A stretch of 6,970 nucleotides of DNA from an uncultured Ardenticatenia bacterium (lineage in GTDB: Bacteria; Chloroflexota; Anaerolineae; Promineifilales; Promineifilaceae), in the NCBI GenBank assembly GCA_937858165.1, contig CALLZA010000942.1:1-6970 (forward strand), given 5' to 3'. Under the pieces are notes generated by a model. The model saw only the letters and a list, made by a program, of their open reading frames with translations. It was not told the DNA's origin and made no database searches. How positions within the stretch are numbered: the stretch's first letter is position 1; every line of letters begins with the position of its first letter. A program made the position numbers and the translations under genes. Shown here one piece after another: positions 1 to 5,574 of this stretch.

Positions 1-43
1 TCTAGTACGGTCTCGTGGGCTCGGAGATGTGTATAAGAGACAG
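1..43 (+). other. Untrimmed Nextera P7/i7 adapter (non-genomic)
   Basis: Library sequence, not genome. Position 1 is the last T of the P7 primer, 2..9 (CTAGTACG) match the i7 index of Nextera primer N702, and 10..24 (GTCTCGTGGGCTCGG) are the Nextera read-2 primer. Positions 25..43 are the 19-bp Tn5 mosaic end AGATGTGTATAAGAGACAG. The genomic insert starts at 44. Read as protein, this stretch gives the well-known contaminant peptide ending MCIRDR fused to the first gene. Adapter recognition is from established knowledge of the oligo sequences. Confidence 0.98.
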
Positions 44-665
44 GCCCAACACTGGCACCGGCGTCGGCATCAAGCCGCCGGACGGGGCCTCGGCGGCGCG
101 CTTCCGGCAGAAGTACGCTATCGATGGGACGTTCTTGCTCTACGTCGGCCGCATCCACGAATCGAAGAACGTGCCCGAGCTGCTCGACTACTTCCAGCGC
201 TATCGCCGGCAAACGGGTGACGCGCTCAAGCTGGTGCTCATCGGCAAGTCCGACCTGATGCTGCCCGATGACCCCGACATCGTCTATCTCGGCTTCCTGC
301 CCGACGCCGACAAACAAGACGCCATCGCCGCCGCGGCGCTGGTCGTTCTGCCCTCGCTCTATGAAAGTCTATCGATGATCACGTTGGAGGCGTGGGCTGG
401 AGGCACGCCAGTGTTGGTGAACGAGCAGTGTGAGGTTGTCAAATTCCTGTGCCGGCAGAGCAATGGCGGTTTATACTATCGCACGCATGACGAATTCACA
501 GCCACACTCCAGCGCATGCTCGGCTCCGACGCCCTGCGACAGCAGATGGGCGCTCAGGGGCGGCAGTTCGTCATTCGCCACTATCGCCCTGAGGTAGTGC
601 TGCGACACTATACCACCCTGCTTGACGCTGCCCGCCGTAACCATCCGGGAGTCATCGATCGCTGA
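44..665 (+). CDS. GT4-family glycosyltransferase, C-terminal half (5' truncated by contig end)
   Basis: This is the C-terminal Rossmann domain of a GT-B fold, family GT4 retaining glycosyltransferase, which transfers a sugar from a nucleotide-sugar donor during glycan assembly in the cytoplasm. About 206 genuine residues remain; whole GT4 enzymes usually have 370 to 420, so the acceptor-binding N-terminal domain is missing. Visible landmarks are the domain-opening strand FLLYVGRIHESKNVPELL, the strand LKLVLIGKSD, the segment DIVYLGFLPDADKQDAIAAA, and the donor-binding EX7E motif in YESLSMITLEAW. After these come GGTPVLVNEQCEV and SNGGLYY, typical of a subgroup with a Cys after the GTPV strand. 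The reading frame runs into the adapter, and no start codon lies in genomic sequence. The stop TGA is at 663..665. The donor sugar and acceptor cannot be told. Its position upstream of a VCBS protein and two more GT4 genes suggests a polysaccharide locus. Confidence 0.9.
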
Positions 666-688
666 GCAGTGATCACGGGTCACTGCTT
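664..688 (+). other. Small stem-loop after the truncated glycosyltransferase
   Basis: AGCAGTGA (665..672) pairs perfectly with TCACTGCT (680..687) across a 7-nt loop, with one further G-T pair (664/688). The left arm includes the last base of the stop codon. No T-run follows, so it is not a convincing Rho-independent terminator. It could slow ribosomes or RNase at the gene junction, or be a remnant of a small palindromic repeat. Confidence 0.5.
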
Positions 689-693
689 ACGAA

Positions 694-713
694 TCCCCAC
701 TCCCCATTCCCAG
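694..713 (+). repeat. Short heptamer repeat, TCCCCAC / TCCCCAT / TCCCAG
   Basis: Three consecutive imperfect copies of a C-rich heptamer (694..700, 701..707 and a 6-nt 708..713) fill the spacer between the stem-loop and the Shine-Dalgarno of the next gene. It resembles the short tandem heptamers seen between genes in some bacteria, but three copies is a minimal array and chance is possible. Confidence 0.35.
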
Positions 714-726
714 CCGCGTCACAGCC

Positions 727-732
727 AAGGAG
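727..732 (+). promoter_or_regulatory. Shine-Dalgarno AAGGAG fixing the VCBS protein start
   Basis: AAGGAG lies 5 nt before the ATG at 738. It supports that ATG over the upstream in-frame GTG at 669, which lies inside the stem-loop and would place 23 polar residues before the signal peptide. Confidence 0.8.
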
Positions 733-737
733 TTGAC

Positions 738-2726
738 ATGTCTATTCGCACGCGCGCCAGAACGGCCGGGCTCTTGGTCCTGGGTCTTCTGGCATTTCTT
801 GTGTCTCTGGCCGGCGCGCAACAGGCGCCGCAGGCGCCCGACGGCCAGATGACGCCCAAGTGGTCGGTGGCGTTGCCGACGGGTTCCTGTCCCTGGTCGG
901 CCGCGGAGCGCAACTGCCACACCAGCTCACCAGCCATCGGCGATGTGAACCGCGACGGCCGCCTCGACGTTGTTGTCGCCACCAACAACGGCCACGTTGT
1001 TGCCTTCTCCAACGGAGCGATCCTGTGGGATCGTGACGTGTCCGGCATGTTCGGCATGGGGGCCAACAGCCAGAGCATCGGCGCGTCGCCGGCGCTGGCC
1101 GACCTGGACGGCAACGGCACAGTTGAAGTGGTCATCGCTACCGGTGGCGGCATGACCTCCGGCTGCAAGCCGGGCGGCGTGCTGGTGCTCGACGACGGCG
1201 GACGGCCGCACTCCAACTGGCCGCGGCTGGCCGACAACGAGGACGACGACAATGGCGGCTGCCCCGACGCTTTCTTTAGCACCCCCGCCCTGGGCGACCT
1301 GGACGGCAACGGCGATCTGGAGATCGTCATTGGTGGCTTCGATACGCGCATCTACGCTTACCACCACAACGGCCAGCCGGTGGCCGGCTTCCCCGCCGCC
1401 AGCGCCCTCTACTACCGTACCGGCTGGGAGGATTTGCGCGCCCGTCTAACTGACAGTATCTGGGGCTCGCCTGCGCTGGCCGACATGAACGGTGACGGCC
1501 GGCCGGAGATTTTCATCGGCACCGACGAGGGCAATCTCGATGACAGCCACCCCGGCGACGCCAACGGCTGGACGTGCCCTTACCGGCTGCCCGCCGGGTG
1601 GGAAGAGGGGTACTGTGGCGGCGCGCTCTATGGCCTGACCGGCAGCGGCGCGCTGCTGCCCGGCTTCCCACAATACCGGCTGGAGACGTTCCAATCGACG
1701 CCGGCGCTGGTCGACGTGACCGGCGACGGCCGGCCGGAGATCTTCATCGGCACGGGCACGTTCTATCACAACAACAGCCCCGATAAGCCCGACGCCGGCA
1801 ATCGCCTCTACGCCTTCGACAGCCAGGGGCGCGAGTTGCCCGGCTGGGGCGGCGGCCAACCGACGGGTGACCTGGTTCCCGGCTCGCCGGCCGTGGGCGA
1901 CATCGCCGGTGACGCGGGGCTGGAGATCGTCGTGGCGACATTGAATGGCGATCTCCACGCCTGGCACAGCAACGGCGCGCGCGTCAGCGGCTTCCCCATG
2001 ACCCCCCGCGGCCCCTTCGGCGACACCGACAAGCAGGACGTGGGCAAGGGCGTCATCCTGGGCGACTACGACGGCGACGGCAAGATGGAGATCTTCATGA
2101 CCATCGGCTGGACGATCGGCGTCATCGACGGCAATGGGCAGATGCTGACCAGGACCAACAGCGGCGACCCGTCGCGCCCGTTCTACTACGCCGACGGTCT
2201 GCTGTTGAACAACCCGGCCCTCGGCGACGTGGACGGCGACGGCCAACTGGAACTGGTCGCCCACAATAGCCGCCTCTTCGTCTGGGACTTGCCCGGCGGC
2301 GCGATCAAGGCCGATTGGCCGATGTTCAAGCGCAACCCGGCCCGCACCGGCGCGGCCCTCGTCGCGCCGGCGTTGACGTTGGACCCGGCCGAGATCGTGC
2401 TTGGCTACGCCCCGGGGCTAGACCGCGAGATGCGGGCCGTGCTGACGCTCAACGTGCCCGGCGCGACTTACAACTGGCGGCTGACTGCCAACAGTGGCGT
2501 GCTGACCTTCCCGCAGGCGTCGGGCACGGCCAGCGGCACGGCCCAGGTGACCGTTGTTATCCGCCTGCCCGACGGGCTGGGCCAGGGCACCCACAACCTC
2601 GGCGCGGTCACGGTCGAAGTCAGTGGAGCGACGGAGATTCGCAACAGTCGCGTGTCGGTTCCGGTGTCGGCGAGGGTCATCAGGGGGCAACCGCGGGCCA
2701 GGCTGCCGTTCGTGGTCGCACCCTAA
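738..2726 (+). CDS. Secreted FG-GAP/VCBS-repeat beta-propeller protein with C-terminal Ig/BACON-like domain
   Basis: A 662-residue exported protein. Residues 1..28 form a signal peptide: basic start (SIRTRARTA), hydrophobic core (GLLVLGLLAFLVSL) and likely cleavage after AGA. Eight FG-GAP/VCBS units follow, each with a (S/T/N)PA-type strand and a Ca2+-binding-like loop of the DxDGDGxxE type: near residues 69..77, 122..130, 187..195, 249..257, 326..334, 388..396, 443..451 and 497..505. The sixth (DIAGDAGLE) is degenerate. The set would make a seven- or eight-bladed propeller. It closes with WPMFKRNPARTG (527..538), common at the end of such propellers. Residues about 545..648 are a beta-rich Ig-like region (YNWRLTANSGVLTFPQASGT) resembling BACON-type domains. 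The chain ends RARLPFVVAP, without a membrane anchor. Six cysteines (51, 60, 143, 175, 280, 293) could form disulfides after export. No catalytic motif is seen, so a binding or adhesive surface role is inferred. Its place between glycosyltransferase genes suggests interaction with the glycan they make. Confidence 0.9.
   Translation: MSIRTRARTAGLLVLGLLAFLVSLAGAQQAPQAPDGQMTPKWSVALPTGSCPWSAAERNCHTSSPAIGDVNRDGRLDVVVATNNGHVVAFSNGAILWDRDVSGMFGMGANSQSIGASPALADLDGNGTVEVVIATGGGMTSGCKPGGVLVLDDGGRPHSNWPRLADNEDDDNGGCPDAFFSTPALGDLDGNGDLEIVIGGFDTRIYAYHHNGQPVAGFPAASALYYRTGWEDLRARLTDSIWGSPALADMNGDGRPEIFIGTDEGNLDDSHPGDANGWTCPYRLPAGWEEGYCGGALYGLTGSGALLPGFPQYRLETFQSTPALVDVTGDGRPEIFIGTGTFYHNNSPDKPDAGNRLYAFDSQGRELPGWGGGQPTGDLVPGSPAVGDIAGDAGLEIVVATLNGDLHAWHSNGARVSGFPMTPRGPFGDTDKQDVGKGVILGDYDGDGKMEIFMTIGWTIGVIDGNGQMLTRTNSGDPSRPFYYADGLLLNNPALGDVDGDGQLELVAHNSRLFVWDLPGGAIKADWPMFKRNPARTGAALVAPALTLDPAEIVLGYAPGLDREMRAVLTLNVPGATYNWRLTANSGVLTFPQASGTASGTAQVTVVIRLPDGLGQGTHNLGAVTVEVSGATEIRNSRVSVPVSARVIRGQPRARLPFVVAP
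1491..1753 (+). repeat. Near-identical 32-nt direct repeat pair inside the VCBS gene
   Basis: Positions 1491..1522 and 1722..1753 match at 30 of 32 bases, both encoding GDGRPEIFIGT. They are the calcium-loop strands of propeller repeats 4 and 5. The likeness at DNA level is greater than between other repeats, which suggests a recent internal duplication or gene conversion of this blade. Confidence 0.7.
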
Positions 2727-2741
2727 GGTAACTGGATTGAC

Positions 2742-3998
2742 ATGCGCGTCGCCCTCGTTACCCCCGCCTACCCCCCGCTACCCGGCGGCGGCGAGCGCTA
2801 CGTCGCCGCGCTGGCCCGCGGGCTGGCGGCGCGTGGCGTGGACGTCACCGTCGTGACCAGCGGGGCCACGGCCGAAGCCGACCTATGGCGCGGCGCGAGC
2901 GGCGCGCCGCCGGAAGCGGGCGACGGGCTGCAGGTCATCCGCCTGCCCGTTCGCCCCTTCCCCGGCGGGCGGCGCGGGCTGATGTTGTGGCGCAAGGCGA
3001 TGGTCGTGCTGGCGACCCTGCCGGGCGACCGGACGGCGGCGCTGCGGCGCATGGCCCGCCGCGTGCCGCCCATCGATGGGCTGGACGAGGCGCTGGCTGG
3101 GCTGGCGGGCGTCGACCTCTTTCACGCCTTCAACGTCTCCTGGGAGCACGGGTTGGTGGCGGCCCACGCGGCGGCGCGAGCGACTGGCCGGCCGCTGGTG
3201 GCTACACCCTTTGCCCATCTGGGGGAGCGGGCCGGCGATCGGGTGGCCCGCAACTCGACGATGGGCCACCAGTTGGCCGTCCTGGGCGCGGCGCGGCGGG
3301 TGCTGGTGCTGACGAGCGTTGAGCGCGACGGGCTGGCCCGTTATGGCGTGCCGCCGGAGCGCGTGGCCGTCATCGGCGGCGGCGTGGACGCGCCGCCCGA
3401 CGACTTCACTGCCTCGCCCTACTGGGGCGGGGCAGAGCGCCTGCCGGAGCCGTATGCTGTCTTTGTCGGCCGCCTATCCCAAGACAAAGGGGCCATCCAT
3501 GCCGCCGAGACCATCGGGCGGCTGCGGCGGCGCGGGCGAGCGGTGTCGCTGGCCCTGGTCGGGGCGACGACGCCGGAGTTCGAGCGCTTCTACCGTGGGC
3601 TGTCGCCGGCCGAGCGGACGGTGGTACGGCCGTTGGGTGTGCTGCCGGAGCGCGACAAGCACGCCGTGCTGGCCCGGTCGCGCTGCCTGCTGCTGCCGTC
3701 GCACAGCGACTCGTTCGGCATCGTCCTGCTGGAGGCGTGGACGCACGGCCGTCCGGTCATTGCCGCCCGCGCGGGCGGCATTCCCGGCGTGGTCGATGAC
3801 GGTGTTAACGGGCTGCTGGCCCCGTTCGGCGATGTGGCTGCGCTGGCCGACGCGGCTGAGCGGCTGCTGGCCGATGGGGTGCTGGCCGACCAGATGGGCG
3901 AGCGCGGGCGGGCCAAGGTGGCCGGACAATACAGCTGGAATAGCGTGGCCGAGCGAGTACACGCCCACTACGGCGACATCCTCAGCCGGGCAGGCTGA
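2742..3998 (+). CDS. GT4-family glycosyltransferase (D-x7-E variant)
   Basis: A complete 418-residue GT-B enzyme of family GT4, cytosolic or membrane-associated, predicted to add a sugar with retention of configuration. The N-terminal domain starts MRVALVTPAYPPLPGGGERY, with the glycine-rich acceptor/phosphate loop GGGER at 15..19. The C-terminal domain opens with YAVFVGRLSQDKG (238..250). The donor site is SHSDSFGIVLLEAW (320..333), where Asp323 takes the place of the first Glu of EX7E and Glu331 is the second; this D-x7-E form occurs in real GT4 enzymes. GGIPGVVDDGVNGLL (345..359) follows, as usual. ATG 2742 is chosen because the family N-terminus begins directly there. Only a weak AAGG (2725..2728) overlapping the previous stop is seen as a ribosome site, so translation may be coupled to the VCBS gene 15 nt upstream. 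Length is normal for the family. The sugar specificity is unknown. Confidence 0.93.
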   Translation: MRVALVTPAYPPLPGGGERYVAALARGLAARGVDVTVVTSGATAEADLWRGASGAPPEAGDGLQVIRLPVRPFPGGRRGLMLWRKAMVVLATLPGDRTAALRRMARRVPPIDGLDEALAGLAGVDLFHAFNVSWEHGLVAAHAAARATGRPLVATPFAHLGERAGDRVARNSTMGHQLAVLGAARRVLVLTSVERDGLARYGVPPERVAVIGGGVDAPPDDFTASPYWGGAERLPEPYAVFVGRLSQDKGAIHAAETIGRLRRRGRAVSLALVGATTPEFERFYRGLSPAERTVVRPLGVLPERDKHAVLARSRCLLLPSHSDSFGIVLLEAWTHGRPVIAARAGGIPGVVDDGVNGLLAPFGDVAALADAAERLLADGVLADQMGERGRAKVAGQYSWNSVAERVHAHYGDILSRAG

Positions 3999-4003
3999 AG
4001 CCC

Positions 4004-5263
4004 ATGCGTATCCTCCACGTCGTTCACCAGTACGTGCCCGACCACGTGGCCGGGACGGAGCTGTACACCCAGATGGTCGCCCGCGCCCAGGTCGCGGCCG
4101 GCCACGACGTAGCCGTCTTCACCCCGCTCAACCGGGCGGGAACGTTCGAAGGACAGGCGGTGCCGGAAGAGGGCGTGCGCGTCTATCGCGTCCCGGTCGG
4201 CCCGCGAGAGGCGACGGCCGTCTTCCTAAGCACCTTTCGCCAACCCGCGCTGATCGAGGCGTTCGCCGCCGTGCTGGCCGCCGAGCGGCCCGACGTTGTC
4301 CACGTGCAGCATCTGATGGGCGTCCCGTCGGCCGTTGGTGGGGCGCTGCGTGGCGCGGGCGTGCCCTATGTCCTGGCGCTTCATGACTACTGGTACGGCT
4401 GCGCCAACGGCCAACTGCTGACCAACGACACGGCGACCATCTGCGCCGGGCCGTCGCCCCACTTCGGCAACTGCGGTCGGTGCGCCGCGGCCCGTGGCGG
4501 CCTGCCGGCGGCGCTCGGCCCGCTCTTCGCGCCGCTGATGGCCTGGCGCAACGCGCGGCTGGAACCGGTGTTTGCCGCGGCGGCGCGCGTGCTGGCTCCC
4601 AATGCGTTCGTGGCCGACACTTACACCGCGCTGGGCTTCCCGGCCGAGCGCATGGTCATCAACCCTCTGGGGCTGGACGCGCCGCCGGGCCTGGCCGAGC
4701 GCGTGGCCGCTCGACGCGCCGCCCGCCCGGTCGGCCCGCCGCGCTTCGGCTACGTTGGCAGCATCGCCCGGCAGAAGGGCGTCCACGTGCTGATCGAGGC
4801 GCTGAATGGCCTGCCGGATGACGCGGCCACGCTGGACGTGTATGGCGACATGCGCACCTTTGCCGACTATGCCGCCGAATTGCGCGCCCTGGCCCGCCAC
4901 CCCGGCATCCGCTTCCACGGGCTGCTGGGCCGCGACCGGCTGTGGGACACGCTGGCCGAACTCGACGCGCTGGTGCTGCCGACGCTGTGGTATGAGGCTT
5001 CGCCGCTGGTCATCCGCGAGGCGTTCGCCGCCGGGCTGCCGCTCGTTGCCTCAGCCATCGGCGCGCCGGGCCGCATGGTGCGCGACGGCGTGGATGGGTT
5101 GCTCTTCCCCCCGGGCGACGTGGCGGCGCTGCGGCTGGTGCTGCTGGCGCTGGTCGAGCGGCCGGCGCTACTGGCGCAACTGCGGGCCGCCATCCTGCCG
5201 GTGCGCACCGTGGCCGACCACGTGGCCCAGATCGAGGCTATTTACGAGCAAATTAAGAATTGA
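4004..5263 (+). CDS. GT4-family glycosyltransferase with N-domain cysteine cluster
   Basis: A complete 419-residue GT4 glycosyltransferase, starting 5 nt after the previous stop and so almost certainly in the same transcript. The N-terminal domain begins MRILHVVHQYVPDHVAGTELY (1..21). It carries HDYW at 127..130 followed by four cysteines: C133, C147, C157 and C160 (spacing C-x13-C-x9-C-x2-C). This HDYW...C arrangement is found in a known subgroup of GT4 proteins; whether it binds metal or is structural is not visible here. The C-terminal domain opens with FGYVGSIARQKGVHVL (248..263). The donor site EX7E is E331/E339 in YEASPLVIREAF, and GAPGRMVRDGVDGLLFP (353..369) follows. A weak GGGCAGG (3988..3994), 9 nt before ATG 4004, may serve as ribosome site. 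The gene ends the glycan cluster in this window. Its substrates are not deducible. Confidence 0.93.
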   Translation: MRILHVVHQYVPDHVAGTELYTQMVARAQVAAGHDVAVFTPLNRAGTFEGQAVPEEGVRVYRVPVGPREATAVFLSTFRQPALIEAFAAVLAAERPDVVHVQHLMGVPSAVGGALRGAGVPYVLALHDYWYGCANGQLLTNDTATICAGPSPHFGNCGRCAAARGGLPAALGPLFAPLMAWRNARLEPVFAAAARVLAPNAFVADTYTALGFPAERMVINPLGLDAPPGLAERVAARRAARPVGPPRFGYVGSIARQKGVHVLIEALNGLPDDAATLDVYGDMRTFADYAAELRALARHPGIRFHGLLGRDRLWDTLAELDALVLPTLWYEASPLVIREAFAAGLPLVASAIGAPGRMVRDGVDGLLFPPGDVAALRLVLLALVERPALLAQLRAAILPVRTVADHVAQIEAIYEQIKN

Positions 5264-5272
5264 ACGCGGATG

Positions 5273-5346
5273 ACGCGGATAAGCGCGGATTTTCACGGAT
5301 AAGAATCGGCTGGTTCTTATCCGTGAAAATCTGCGTCCATCCGTGT
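5273..5346 (+). repeat. 74-nt near-perfect hairpin built on CGCGGAT-type units
   Basis: Starts 9 nt after the last glycosyltransferase stop. The core arms 5288..5305 and 5314..5331 are 18 bp of perfect complement (GATTTTCACGGATAAGAA and its reverse complement). Pairing continues inward to a 4-nt loop (GGCT, 5308..5311) and outward, with G-T pairs and one 2-nt internal mismatch, to 5273/5346. The left side also contains spaced direct copies of CGCGGAT at 5265, 5274 and 5284, then CACGGAT at 5294, a 9- to 10-nt period. No T-run follows, so a classic terminator is unlikely, though it could block 3' exonucleases. It looks like a REP-type dispersed palindromic repeat. The pairing is seen directly; the class is inferred. 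Confidence 0.85.
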
Positions 5347-5519
5347 AGGGCTATCGCATACTCCTTCGACGCGGGTTAAAACCCCGCGTCTGATACACAA
5401 AACCCGTTAAAAACGGGTTGCGCGGCGCGCGCCGAACACGTTTCAACGTGTTTTGTCTACCAGCGGACAGGTTTCAACCGTCGGCGCGCGGCAGGAATGC
5501 CGAGTATGCGATAGCCCTA
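5346..5519 (+). repeat. 174-nt nested-palindrome element with 18-bp terminal inverted repeats (MITE-like or structured RNA)
   Basis: The ends are perfect 18-bp inverted repeats: TAGGGCTATCGCATACTC (5346..5363) and its complement (5502..5519). Within lie hairpins at 5368..5390 (8-bp stem, loop TTAAAAC), 5401..5419 (7-bp stem, loop TAAAA), 5435..5452 (7-bp stem, loop TTCA), 5470..5479 (GGTTTCAACC) and 5489..5502 (5-bp stem, GGAA loop of GNRA type). The centres of the first four are about 31, 33.5 and 31 nt apart. The linker 5392..5406 is complementary to 5447..5461 at 12 of 15 positions. A 12-bp palindrome CGGCGCGCGCCG (5423..5434) sits near the middle. A further perfect pairing joins 5426..5435 with 5481..5490. 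No convincing protein is encoded. TA at both ends would fit TA-target insertion as by IS630/Tc1-type transposases, but TA is self-complementary so this is weak. Alternatives are a structured RNA or a recombination site. Confidence 0.75.
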
Positions 5520-5526
5520 GGAGGGG
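5519..5526 (+). promoter_or_regulatory. Shine-Dalgarno-like AGGAGGGG at the element boundary
   Basis: A strong SD-like run starting on the last base of the palindromic element. It lies 9 nt before an in-frame GTG at 5536, which would add 13 residues to the methyltransferase, and 2 nt before an ATG at 5529 in another frame. The family N-terminus argues for ATG 5575, so this site may be unused or serve an alternative start. Confidence 0.4.
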
Positions 5527-5561
5527 TTATGTCCGGTGATCTCCCCCCACGCCTTCTCAGG

Positions 5562-5567
5562 TACAAT
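5562..5567 (+). promoter_or_regulatory. Probable -10 box TACAAT, methyltransferase promoter
   Basis: TACAAT differs at one position from the sigma-70-type TATAAT consensus. It is an AT-rich island in GC-rich sequence and ends 7 nt before ATG 5575, so transcription would begin at or next to the start codon, giving a leaderless mRNA. No good -35 hexamer is visible 16 to 18 nt upstream, which keeps the call moderate. Confidence 0.5.
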
Positions 5568-5574
5568 AGTAGCC

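Noticed and set aside
29..220. 63-residue plus-strand ORF starting MYKRQ
   Set aside because: Begins in the Tn5 mosaic end and is out of frame with the well-supported glycosyltransferase.
669..737. Upstream GTG start for the VCBS protein
   Set aside because: It would put a polar leader before the signal peptide and lies inside a stem-loop, whereas ATG 738 has AAGGAG at good spacing.
1446..2264. 272-residue minus-strand ORF opposite the VCBS gene
   Set aside because: Long antisense frames are expected in high-GC coding DNA with DGDG-type repeats; it has no domain and no start context, and the plus strand is clearly coding.
3319..4386. 355-residue plus-strand ORF spanning the two GT4 genes
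   Set aside because: Arg/Trp/Cys/Pro-rich frame-shadow composition; both overlapped genes have full conserved motifs in their own frames.
5273..5346. Rho-independent terminator for the glycan operon
   Set aside because: The stem is long and perfect but is followed by CC and no T-run; better described as a palindromic repeat.
5346..5519. CRISPR array, suggested by evenly spaced hairpins
   Set aside because: The hairpin units are not identical direct repeats, the spacers are structured, the order is mirror-symmetric, and no cas gene is nearby.
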